A stretch of DNA of 64,000 nucleotides, taken from positions 4,271-68,270 of the forward strand of contig JBDKVA010000212.1 of NCBI GenBank assembly GCA_039679375.1, given 5' to 3'. Source of the DNA: JBDKVA01 sp039679375. GTDB taxonomy: Bacteria; Bacillota; Clostridia; Acetivibrionales; DTU013. Below the pieces are notes generated by a model. That model worked only from the letters and a program-made list of their open reading frames with translations, was not told the DNA's origin and did no database searches. Every line of letters starts with the position of its first letter. Position 1 is the stretch's first letter. A program made the position numbers and the translations under genes. Positions 43,527 through 50,836 of the stretch are shown one piece after another.

Positions 43527-46500
43527 TCACCTGTTCATCGCCCTATATAGGAACACCGCGGCTTCGGCTCTCGTCGCCGTATGTTTCGGTCCCAGCGTAT
43601 TTCCCGGGAAGCCTTCCATGATGCCCTCTCCCACCAGTATTGCCATACTGGCAATTGCGTAAGGTGAGATCATATCCCTGTCGATGAACTTCTCGAGGAT
43701 AGAATTACCGTGACCTGTATATTCCTTTTCCGAGACCTCCATTGCCTTAAAGAGTATTACGGCAATCTCTTCCCTTGTAATGGCTGCCTCCGGATAGAAT
43801 CTGTTCCTGCTATCACCTGAAATAATGCCAAAATTCTCTGCGGTCATCACTTCTTTATAATACCATTTGTCCGGTTTCACATCGGCAAGACTTCCGACCG
43901 GCGCCGTATCAAGCTTGAATGCCCTGACCACCATAGCCGTAAACTCCGCTTTGGACATGGTGTTGCCAGGGCCATACAAACCTTTGGCAATACCATTGGC
44001 AATACCCATCCCGGCAAGGCTTTCAACCGCTTCCCTCGCCCATGACGCATCCCCGGCAAGGTCACTGAAGGTCACCCTTGCATGGGTTTTCACTTCCGTT
44101 TCACTGCTTTCGGAGGAGCCTGTCGCATTGTACGATACCACCTTGTAATAATACCCCGTGCTGGGCAGCAAACTATTATCCGTATACGAAACGGCATCTC
44201 TTCCCACATTAGCTATAGCAATGTAACCATAAGCATTAGCAGGTTTTCTTAATATCCTGAAGCCCTCTTCGCTGTCGGAAAGATCCTTCCATGTAATTTT
44301 AACACGCGACGACGATAAGGCTGCAGCCTTTATTTCGGCAGGCGCTGCCGGTTTCGCAGTGGAAACGAGTATTTCTTCACTGAGTGAATCCGCATTGCCT
44401 GCGTAATTGTAGGCACGCACCCTGAAATAATATTTTGTATATGTATTAAGATTGTATACATTGTAATTACTTGTATTTGCAGAAAGCCAGGCCATTACAC
44501 TCCAGGTCCCGCTCTCGCCGATTTTCCATTCCAGCTTGAAACCGCTCTCATTATCTGAAGTATCCGTCCAATGAAGCTGAATCTGGGCACCGGAGATGTA
44601 GGTGTAATCAAGTCCGCTTGGCGGGCTGATCAGGCCTGCGCCGGTCGTAGCCGTATTGGAAAAGGATGAATAGAGGTTCTCTTCGGCAGCATATGCACGT
44701 ACCATGTAATAGTACTGCACACCGGTCTGGACAAAAGTGTCCGTATAGGTGGTAATGTTCCTGTCCACCGTTGCATAAAGTGCATATGTACCGGAACCGC
44801 TTGTGTACCTCCAGATTTCAAAGCCTGTCTCATCCTGTGAGTTATCCGTCCATTTCAGTTCGATGGCCGATGCGGTATTGACCGATACGCTGAGCCCCGA
44901 CGGAGAATTGAGATAGTAATTGTGTACTGTTATCTCACTGGAGTAATCGGATTCGTTGGTCGAGCTCTTTGTCTTGATTCTGTATGTATAGGACGCGCCC
45001 GGAACAAGCCCGGTATTGTCATACCATCCGGTGGTGGAGTAACTGACGGTGGACAGCGCACTGAAGCTGCCGTTGGCCATTTTTCTTTCGATTACAACAT
45101 CCGCATCGATGCTGTTGCCCGACCATGTAAGATAAATTGAATTGCCGGAAGCTGCGCTTCCCGAAAGGGAAAGCGTGCCAAGGAGAGTGTATGCTCCTTC
45201 GCCGACTTCGTTGTTCGGATAGGAAACACCAAATGCACCCGTCCCCAGTGATTTTCTGATCCGGTAAAAATACCTCGTATTTGGCGAAAGTCCGGTATCA
45301 CTGTATCTCAGTGTCCCGCGGGCAGTGGTATAAATGGCTGTCCAGGCTCCGTCCGTACCCGTTTTCCGCTCAATGATGGTGCTGTATCCGGCTGTACCGG
45401 TGTAAGTCCATACCAGATCGATCCGTCCGGACGATACGGGCGTAACGGTGAGGCTTGCAGGTGCAACGGAATCCCACGCATTAATGGTTACCTCATTTGA
45501 CCAGGCCGAGTTCCCAATGACATTATGCGAGCGTACACGGTAAATGTAGGTATGACCAGCCGAGACGCTCGTATCCGTATAGGTTGTTGTGTTTGCCGGT
45601 ACGGAGCCGATTAATGCGAATACACCTGTGTCAGCCATTCTCTCTATGGTAAAGCCGTCTTCATTATTTGAGCTGTCTGTCCAGTTCAGCACAATTTCCG
45701 AATTGGACACATTCGCACGCAGTGAGGCAGGCATATTCGGGAGCACTGCCTGTATGGATGCCTCCGCTGCGTTTGAGTAATTGGCGGCAGATTCATATGA
45801 ACGCACACGGTAGGTGTAGGATGAACCTGTGGTTACCGTCACCGCATCGGAATGAGATGTTGCTGAAGCCGGAAGCAAGACAATCTGCGTGTACGAGCCG
45901 TCACCCGCTCTCCTTAGTACCTGGATGCTGCCGGTATTTCCAATGCCGTTCGTCCAGGAAAGGTCGATTCTGGATGTATTGATGATGGAAAGGGACAGAT
46001 CTTTCGGCGCCGGAAGGGCGCTGACGGTTTCCGAAATACTGCTGCAGCCCAGATAACTGCCGTCACTGATGGCAGCAAGCCTGTACCGGTACTGCCCACC
46101 TGCCTCCGGAATATCTGTCGCACTCTGCCCAGAAAGAGAAGCTTTGATATCGTTCCACACTCCCCAGGATGTACCGTTCCATTGGGAGCGTTCCAGCCGG
46201 AACTGGCCTATCTGCGGAAAGTAAGGCCACGTAATGGTCGCGGTACCGCTCGTTGATGAGGCATGTATGACAGGCGGTTCTACCGGAATGACCGTAACAG
46301 GATCCGATTTTAACGATTCAAGCAATCTGGAAGGTACGAGCGGATCAGTTCCTTTTGAACTTATTGTCAGCATGACAGTATTCATCCCAATGACCGGTAT
46401 GGCTGCAGAGGAAGTATCCGCTACGGCAAAAGGTGTTTCCGCTCCATTTTGATTGCGGATTATCGTACTGCCCGCAGCCAGTTTGGAACTTTTCCAGGTA

Positions 46501-47057
46501 AGCTGAACCGACCTTGCGTTTATATCATATACCGCACGGATTTCGCACGGCCTGATGATTTTCGTAGTTGTCACGACTGCTGTTTTTTCATCCAGCAGGA
46601 TGGATGGCTGATCACCCGAGAATGCCCTTATTGTATAGGTATAGGTGGTCTCAGGCTGCAGTCCCATATCCGTTAATGTCAGGGGATTCTGCGATGCATC
46701 CACATCAATGTCCGTCATCGAGTTAGGCCCTGAGCCGCCGCTTCTTACTAGCCTGTACGTTTGCGCATCGGGCACCGGCGACCAGTCCAGTTTTACATCC
46801 GTGTCCGTGTACGGGTTGGCTGTAAAGGCTGTCAAGCTCATTGACGCATATGCGCCCTGGGAAGCAAAAATGAAAATCGCAGTAGTAAGAAGAAAGGTCA
46901 GAAGGAAGCCGGAGAGCAGTTTTTTTATTATGTCATGTATACGGACGTCAGCACTGCTACCTAGGGCTTCTGGTTCGGCAACCCGTGTACTGCTATTTAG
47001 AGCCTGTATTCCCAATTCTCTATATAACCTGGCACTTTTTCCTTTATAAAGTCTCAT
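43527..47057 (-). CDS. large secreted protein with fibronectin type III repeats and C-terminal SLH domains
   Basis: 1176 residues. A membrane segment near residue 50 (LLSGFLLTFLLTTAIFIFAS) after a basic N-terminus is an export signal of unusual depth. From about 65 to 985 run roughly ten fibronectin type III modules with the repeated W-T-D/S core and TYTYRIRS or YYFRVRAYN strands (for example LSWTNGIGNTGSIQVLRR; WTDNSQDETGFEIWRYTS). The last ~190 residues hold three SLH units (TFSDLAGDASWAREAVESLA, YGPGNTMSKAEFTAMVVRAF, FYPEAAITREEIAVILFKAM). GGAGG is 6 bases before ATG 47057. FN3 modules usually space or bind carbohydrates; a surface scaffold or adhesin is likely. Single gene. Confidence 0.92.
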   Translation of the reverse strand: MRLYKGKSARLYRELGIQALNSSTRVAEPEALGSSADVRIHDIIKKLLSGFLLTFLLTTAIFIFASQGAYASMSLTAFTANPYTDTDVKLDWSPVPDAQTYRLVRSGGSGPNSMTDIDVDASQNPLTLTDMGLQPETTYTYTIRAFSGDQPSILLDEKTAVVTTTKIIRPCEIRAVYDINARSVQLTWKSSKLAAGSTIIRNQNGAETPFAVADTSSAAIPVIGMNTVMLTISSKGTDPLVPSRLLESLKSDPVTVIPVEPPVIHASSTSGTATITWPYFPQIGQFRLERSQWNGTSWGVWNDIKASLSGQSATDIPEAGGQYRYRLAAISDGSYLGCSSISETVSALPAPKDLSLSIINTSRIDLSWTNGIGNTGSIQVLRRAGDGSYTQIVLLPASATSHSDAVTVTTGSSYTYRVRSYESAANYSNAAEASIQAVLPNMPASLRANVSNSEIVLNWTDSSNNEDGFTIERMADTGVFALIGSVPANTTTYTDTSVSAGHTYIYRVRSHNVIGNSAWSNEVTINAWDSVAPASLTVTPVSSGRIDLVWTYTGTAGYSTIIERKTGTDGAWTAIYTTARGTLRYSDTGLSPNTRYFYRIRKSLGTGAFGVSYPNNEVGEGAYTLLGTLSLSGSAASGNSIYLTWSGNSIDADVVIERKMANGSFSALSTVSYSTTGWYDNTGLVPGASYTYRIKTKSSTNESDYSSEITVHNYYLNSPSGLSVSVNTASAIELKWTDNSQDETGFEIWRYTSGSGTYALYATVDRNITTYTDTFVQTGVQYYYMVRAYAAEENLYSSFSNTATTGAGLISPPSGLDYTYISGAQIQLHWTDTSDNESGFKLEWKIGESGTWSVMAWLSANTSNYNVYNLNTYTKYYFRVRAYNYAGNADSLSEEILVSTAKPAAPAEIKAAALSSSRVKITWKDLSDSEEGFRILRKPANAYGYIAIANVGRDAVSYTDNSLLPSTGYYYKVVSYNATGSSESSETEVKTHARVTFSDLAGDASWAREAVESLAGMGIANGIAKGLYGPGNTMSKAEFTAMVVRAFKLDTAPVGSLADVKPDKWYYKEVMTAENFGIISGDSRNRFYPEAAITREEIAVILFKAMEVSEKEYTGHGNSILEKFIDRDMISPYAIASMAILVGEGIMEGFPGNTLGPKHTATRAEAAVFLYRAMNR

Positions 47058-47198
47058 AATAAGCCTCCAAAAAGCATATTTCAGTATAAATATCGGCAAA
47101 AGCCAAAGAAGAATTAATACCGGCGATTAGATAGTATTATGTAAAATTATCTGGTTTGACCTCTGGTTTATACCTGACTTGTGCCATTTTTACGGGGG

Positions 47199-47227
47199 TT
47201 GACAAATCCCCCTTTTCAATGTAGAAT
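47199..47227 (+). promoter_or_regulatory. promoter of tRNA-Arg
   Basis: TTGACA (47199-47204), 17-base spacer, TAGAAT (47222-47227), 18 bases before the tRNA. Confidence 0.85.
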
Positions 47228-47245
47228 AATAATTCGTTGATACAT

Positions 47246-47322
47246 GCGCCCGTAGCTCAGCAGGATAGAGCGTCGGTTTCCTAAACCGCAGGCCGGACGT
47301 TCGAATCGTCTCGGGCGCACCA
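47246..47322 (+). tRNA. tRNA-Arg (anticodon CCT)
   Basis: 77 bases with encoded CCA. Acceptor stem GCGCCCG / CGGGCGC, D-arm GCTC...GAGC, anticodon loop TTCCTAA giving CCT (reads AGG), T-arm GGACG-TTCGAAT-CGTCT. The first anticodon-stem pair is a T-C mismatch. The phage region starts directly after this gene, making its 3' half the likely attachment site. Confidence 0.95.
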
Positions 47323-47366
47323 GAAGAACCGCTTAACTGTAGGAATACAGTAAGTGGCTCTTTTTC
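47323..47366 (+). terminator. terminator of tRNA-Arg
   Basis: Imperfect long hairpin, AGAACCGCTTAACTGTA against TACAGTAAGTGGCTCT, followed by TTTTTCT. Confidence 0.75.
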
Positions 47367-47415
47367 TAAAAATAAGACGGGGCACATTTTAGGGCACATA
47401 TATCTCCAAACTATA

Positions 47416-47643
47416 CTAAATTTCAGAACGATTATTATGTAAATCCACAATAGCATTCACGGTCAGATAATACAGATATGCAGGGAGAATCTCTTTTTTT
47501 CCTTCGCAAAGCTTAAAGAGAGCAGTTTTATCTAGTGATAAAATATCGTCTTTGTACTCCTCCAATAGATTTTTTATGTCCTGGTATTTCCTCAGCATTT
47601 CTAGAGGATTTTCAGTATACAGGCTGTCTACTTCTTTACACAT
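47416..47643 (-). CDS. small prophage protein, unknown
   Basis: 75 residues, acidic and helical (LEMLRKYQDIKNLLEEYKDD), without cysteines in pairs or membrane segments. Start ATG 47643 is chosen because GGAGG is 10 bases upstream; the frame opens at 47691. It lies alone on the minus strand next to the tRNA end of the prophage, in front of a bidirectional terminator on its upstream side. No motif is recognised; the position is where small lysogeny or accessory genes are often found. Confidence 0.6.
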   Translation of the reverse strand: MCKEVDSLYTENPLEMLRKYQDIKNLLEEYKDDILSLDKTALFKLCEGKKEILPAYLYYLTVNAIVDLHNNRSEI

Positions 47644-47759
47644 ATTTGCCTTACCTCCATCATATTTGTTGTCGAAAAAAAATTGTTGCAATCGCCTGTA
47701 GATGTGGTAAAATCAATCATAGCACAAAAACCACCTCGCTTTTTGTTGGGGTTGGGGCG

Positions 47760-47801
47760 AAAAAGGAAGTGTCTGCCGCCAAGCAAAATCACTTCCTTTT
47801 T
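47760..47801. terminator. bidirectional hairpin in the prophage left end
   Basis: AAAAAGGAAGTG (47760-47771) with CACTTCCTTTTT (47790-47801): perfect 12-bp stem, 18-base loop, T-run within the stem end. There is no gene in 47692-48095 apart from this hairpin and the palindrome at 47937. Confidence 0.7.
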
Positions 47802-47936
47802 ACTTTATCTTTTGTGGCCGAACTGATGTTCTTTATTCTACACCCTCCCATAAAATATATCAATAGGAATGCCGGATTATTTTGTGTAACATTCCAATGT
47901 TTACATAATTATTCTACGTCTAGAATGGCCGATTTT

Positions 47937-47951
47937 CAACAACTGTTGTTG
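47937..47951. promoter_or_regulatory. 15-bp palindrome, possible repressor operator
   Basis: CAACAAC-T-GTTGTTG, a perfect dyad about 145 bases before the XRE-type regulator gene. A dimeric phage regulator would bind such a site; no second copy was seen close by. Confidence 0.4.
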
Positions 47952-48095
47952 CATTATAACTAAAATGAATACTTTGGACTATAAGTATAGGACTGGAACT
48001 TTTTAAACTCCTGTAGATTATATTATCCTTCTGAAGTTTTATCTATGCTCCTATAGTTGAATATGTGGTAATATTATGTAAATTATGGAGGTCAT

Positions 48096-48305
48096 ATGAT
48101 ACTCTTTAAACTTAAGGATAGGCTTCACGATAGGAGCATGAACCAGTTAACCTTTAGTAAGAAAACAGGCATAAGATACAACACAGTGAACGCTTACTTC
48201 CATGGCTATGTAAAAAGAATGCGTCCCGATGATTTAAATAAAATGTGTGAGTTCCTTGAATGCTCCTTGACTGATCTGGTGGAATATGCTCCTGATAAAA
48301 AATAA
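48096..48305 (+). CDS. XRE/Cro-type helix-turn-helix regulator
   Basis: 69 residues, almost entirely one HTH domain (QLTFSKKTGIRYNTVNAYFH, then MRPDDLNKMCEFLECSLTDL), closest in style to the short Cro/CI-like regulators of Clostridia and their phages. GGAGG is only 4 bases before the ATG, a short spacing. It is the only plus-strand regulator in the visible part of the prophage and is divergent from the late genes. Whether it governs lysogeny or is an auxiliary regulator cannot be told here. Confidence 0.85.
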   Translation: MILFKLKDRLHDRSMNQLTFSKKTGIRYNTVNAYFHGYVKRMRPDDLNKMCEFLECSLTDLVEYAPDKK

Positions 48306-48359
48306 TTACGCTATATGCAAGAAAATATTATATAATGAAAATGAAAGGAGAGCGATTCT

Positions 48360-48500
48360 ATGCCGCCGGTAGTAACGGTAGTAAGGCCAGATATTACAGA
48401 AGAAGAGAGACAGAAGGTACTTGATAATTTTGCAGCAGTAGTTTCGCAAGCTCTGCACTGCAAAGTAACGATTCGAAAAAAGGCTGATGACGAAGAGTAA
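48360..48500 (+). CDS. 46-residue prophage protein
   Basis: Short gene with AAAGGAG 9 bases before its ATG and a strong terminator right after it. Product: MPPVVTVVRPDITEEERQKV followed by LDNFAAVVSQALHCKVTIRKK and an acidic tail. The alternation of strand, helix and strand suggests a small ferredoxin-like fold, but I recognise no family with certainty. It starts 54 bases after the XRE-type gene and is probably co-transcribed with it. Confidence 0.65.
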   Translation: MPPVVTVVRPDITEEERQKVLDNFAAVVSQALHCKVTIRKKADDEE

Positions 48501-48533
48501 ACATAAAAGTAATTGATAGCAACGGAAAAACTC

Positions 48534-48577
48534 AGAATAAAAGTCCCCAGGATAACCTAAGGACTTTTATTCTTTTG
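48534..48577. terminator. bidirectional terminator between XRE unit and lysis genes
   Basis: AGAATAAAAGTCC with GGACTTTTATTCT, perfect 13-bp stem, then TTTTG. Closes the plus-strand small genes and the minus-strand late block. Confidence 0.88.
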
Positions 48578-48590
48578 TTTTATGTAATAT

Positions 48591-48986
48591 TTATCCCGAC
48601 CGAGACCTATTTTCGAGCTTTTTAAACGTAGCCTCATAGGTTCCCATAGCTGCCGCAGTGACAATGATAGCATTTAACATTGTTAATATCACTTTATCGG
48701 TGGTTATAGTGCCCGTAAAAAACTCTACTGCAAATAAAATAAGCAATGCAATCCCATATACAACAAAGCGCGTAGGTATTTTCCATACCTTATCCAGCGG
48801 GAATTTACAAAACTGTGTGACCAGTGTGGTTGCTGCCACAGCTCCGGCCATCGTGCCGAGGAATTCCCATGTGAAATAATCGCCGATGGATTTTGGATCA
48901 GGCGGACTGTCAGCAGCATAAACCACAGTTACCAGCATCATTACAGTCATAATGGCGACAAGAAAACAAAACAGGATCCTTTTCAT
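48591..48986 (-). CDS. holin-like membrane protein
   Basis: 131 residues: N-terminal signal/anchor (ILFCFLVAIMTVMMLVTVVY), then two further hydrophobic segments (FLGTMAGAVAATTLVTQF; FVVYGIALLILFAVEFF) and a third weaker one, with a basic C-terminus (KKLENRSRSG). It is the last gene of the late block, 50 bases after the endolysin, the classic place for a holin. It would form membrane lesions releasing or activating the endolysin. GAGAAGG precedes the ATG; a CCCC...GGGG pairing at 49001-49016 could hide that site. Family identity is not certain. Confidence 0.7.
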   Translation of the reverse strand: MKRILFCFLVAIMTVMMLVTVVYAADSPPDPKSIGDYFTWEFLGTMAGAVAATTLVTQFCKFPLDKVWKIPTRFVVYGIALLILFAVEFFTGTITTDKVILTMLNAIIVTAAAMGTYEATFKKLENRSRSG

Positions 48987-49036
48987 TTATATATCCTTCT
49001 CCCCTGTAGCCTGGGGGCAAGCATTTATATAATTGT

Positions 49037-50464
49037 TTATATTAAACCAGTTGCTATGTTCGCCCACGTTTGTTTTCCCACAATACCGTCCACTGTGAGC
49101 TTATATTTTGTTTGATAGGCTTTTACTGCCGCCAAAGTGTTGTTGCCAAAGATACCGTCAGCGGTCCCGCAATTAAAGCCAGCATCATTAAGCAGCCTCT
49201 GTAGCAGGTTCACATACACGCCATTGTTGCCCTTTTTGAGTACCAGAAGTTCGGCCTGAGTGTATTTCCGATATGCTACGATTGCGGATATAATAGCACG
49301 CTCTCCGCCGTCCGAGGGATGATTCAGAATTTTATCTCCGACCATGATCTGGCTCGATCCCCCGCCGTCAAAGTTGACCAGATCCACAAAGCTTAACTCA
49401 TGTCCGAGCGCAGCCTGTTGCTCTGCCGTAACGCCGAGGCTCAGGTTCTTCCACCGGCCGTCAACGACAACAAAGGCATTGTTGCCACTGCTTAAACTGC
49501 CTGCCATACTCCGGGGATGCTTCGCCGCCATAATCGCCTTGAATGGCTCCGAATGGCTGTAATTTGTAACACCGCTCCGGATAATGCCATAGCTTGTGCC
49601 GATTGTAAAATCGCCACCTATGCCGATTATGAGTCTGCCATTGATACACGATAGATTCTCATAACTGGATGACGGCTCTTTGTCTTGCAGGTTGTCTGTG
49701 GAATCAATAAATGCACCGTACCCCCTGGAGCTGCTGCCAAAGTATTGAGCATTCATACGTACCCAAGTAATTTCATCCAGACGGGGCTCGCCGTACATGG
49801 AGGACAGCTTTTCCAGTTTGCCCGGCATACCCTCTGTAATATCAAGGCGGTACACATCAGGATCCATTTCCACAGTATGGACATAACTGCCATACCTACG
49901 TAATTTACAGTACTTCAATGTTTCCACTTCCTTCAGGTCGAATATCCGGCCATAACATTCAACGCATTGCTGGATTTTACTCTCTATGTCAACTGCAAAT
50001 TCCCAGTGGCTGCCGTGTTCCACGATAATAGCATGCTCCATACCAAGCGATACCGCATATCGGATAATGCCGTAGTAATCTACACCTGGCTTATTGGGAT
50101 ATTGCCTCGTTTTAGCTCCCCTGAACTCCAGTCCAGTTGTCTTGGCAAGCTCCTGCCCGATGTACTCGGCTAGCGCCTTATCACCCGGGCGCTGCAAGCT
50201 GTAAATTACAATAATGCCGACGGCATCCTCCGGTGCGTTGGTATGGAGGCTTATCATAGTATTGCACCCGGCGTCCTTTATCTTTTTGGCGCGGCTGTAC
50301 AGGTCAATGGCGTTGCCGTCCATCCGGGTTGTAAACACTTTATATTTCTTCCGGAGAGAATCGCCGAATAAGAGCATTGCATCACCTTCGCGGTATGTAC
50401 CAGGGCCTGCATTACATCGGGCATGATGTCCAAGGTCAAAACCAGGGTTGCCGAATTTGTACAT
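49037..50464 (-). CDS. endolysin: N-acetylmuramoyl-L-alanine amidase + phosphodiester glycosidase + peptidoglycan-binding domain
   Basis: 475 residues in three parts. Residues 1-177: zinc amidase (Amidase_3) with GHH (His13/14), Glu26, SLHTNA (His74) and Glu149, cutting the bond between muramic acid and L-alanine. Residues ~185-398: a phosphodiester glycosidase (NAGPA) domain, recognised by LVNFDGGGSSQIMV and the adjoining ISAIVAYRK. Residues ~405-475: PG_binding_1 (NLLQRLLNDAGFNCGTADGI, FGNNTLAAVKAYQ). The central enzyme type removes sugar-1-phosphate-linked units and may attack wall polymers besides peptidoglycan; that is inference. GAGGTG stands before the ATG. Located between XhlA-like and holin-like genes, as a lysis cassette. 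Confidence 0.9.
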   Translation of the reverse strand: MYKFGNPGFDLGHHARCNAGPGTYREGDAMLLFGDSLRKKYKVFTTRMDGNAIDLYSRAKKIKDAGCNTMISLHTNAPEDAVGIIVIYSLQRPGDKALAEYIGQELAKTTGLEFRGAKTRQYPNKPGVDYYGIIRYAVSLGMEHAIIVEHGSHWEFAVDIESKIQQCVECYGRIFDLKEVETLKYCKLRRYGSYVHTVEMDPDVYRLDITEGMPGKLEKLSSMYGEPRLDEITWVRMNAQYFGSSSRGYGAFIDSTDNLQDKEPSSSYENLSCINGRLIIGIGGDFTIGTSYGIIRSGVTNYSHSEPFKAIMAAKHPRSMAGSLSSGNNAFVVVDGRWKNLSLGVTAEQQAALGHELSFVDLVNFDGGGSSQIMVGDKILNHPSDGGERAIISAIVAYRKYTQAELLVLKKGNNGVYVNLLQRLLNDAGFNCGTADGIFGNNTLAAVKAYQTKYKLTVDGIVGKQTWANIATGLI

Positions 50465-50476
50465 TAATTAATCACC

Positions 50477-50758
50477 TCACTTATTTTGTATGTACCAGAC
50501 TACGAAGCCCAGCAGCACGAAGAATATGCCGACTACAAGCCCCCATATTGCATTTGTAAGGCTGCCCATCTTTTTGTTCTGACTATCGATGCTTTTACAG
50601 AGGTTTTTAATCTCATTGGTATTTGTTGCGTCGGATTTGATGAGGCCATCGAGTTTGCCTTCGTGCTCGTCGAGCCATTTTTCATGGTGGTCAAGTCTCT
50701 CCTTGACTCTTTCATGTATTTTAATGCACATTTCATTTTTTACATTTTCATCCGCCAT
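50477..50758 (-). CDS. XhlA-like (hemolysin XhlA family) lysis protein
   Basis: 93 residues: a long charged coiled coil (KIHERVKERLDHHEKWLDEH) and one C-terminal membrane helix (AIWGLVVGIFFVLLGFVVWY) with NK at the end. This is the layout of XhlA proteins, which associate with the membrane and cooperate with holins in host lysis. Its stop is 13 bases before the endolysin start, and a GGAGAAGG site precedes its ATG. A terminator upstream (50792) separates the lysis cassette from the virion genes. Confidence 0.82.
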   Translation of the reverse strand: MADENVKNEMCIKIHERVKERLDHHEKWLDEHEGKLDGLIKSDATNTNEIKNLCKSIDSQNKKMGSLTNAIWGLVVGIFFVLLGFVVWYIQNK

Positions 50759-50791
50759 CCTTCCTTCTCCTCTCGTGTAAATTGAATATAT

Positions 50792-50819
50792 AAAAAGCGC
50801 CCTGATTACAGGCGCCTTT
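50792..50819 (-). terminator. terminator between virion genes and lysis cassette
   Basis: GCGCCTG / CAGGGCGC hairpin with one bulge, outer A-T pairs, followed on the minus strand by TTTTT. Confidence 0.7.
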
Positions 50820-50836
50820 CAACTGATTATAAATAC

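Noticed and set aside
43527..47057. Internal DNA repeats of the FN3 gene as a separate repeat element
   Set aside because: The repetition is the coding of diverged FN3 modules; the nucleotide copies are not near-identical.
47190..47456. 88-codon minus-strand frame across the tRNA-Arg gene
   Set aside because: It is the antisense reading of the tRNA and its terminator, a frequent false gene around tRNA-Arg, and has no ribosome site.
47535..47963. 142-codon plus-strand frame in the prophage left end
   Set aside because: Antisense to a gene with a ribosome site and running through a strong terminator hairpin.
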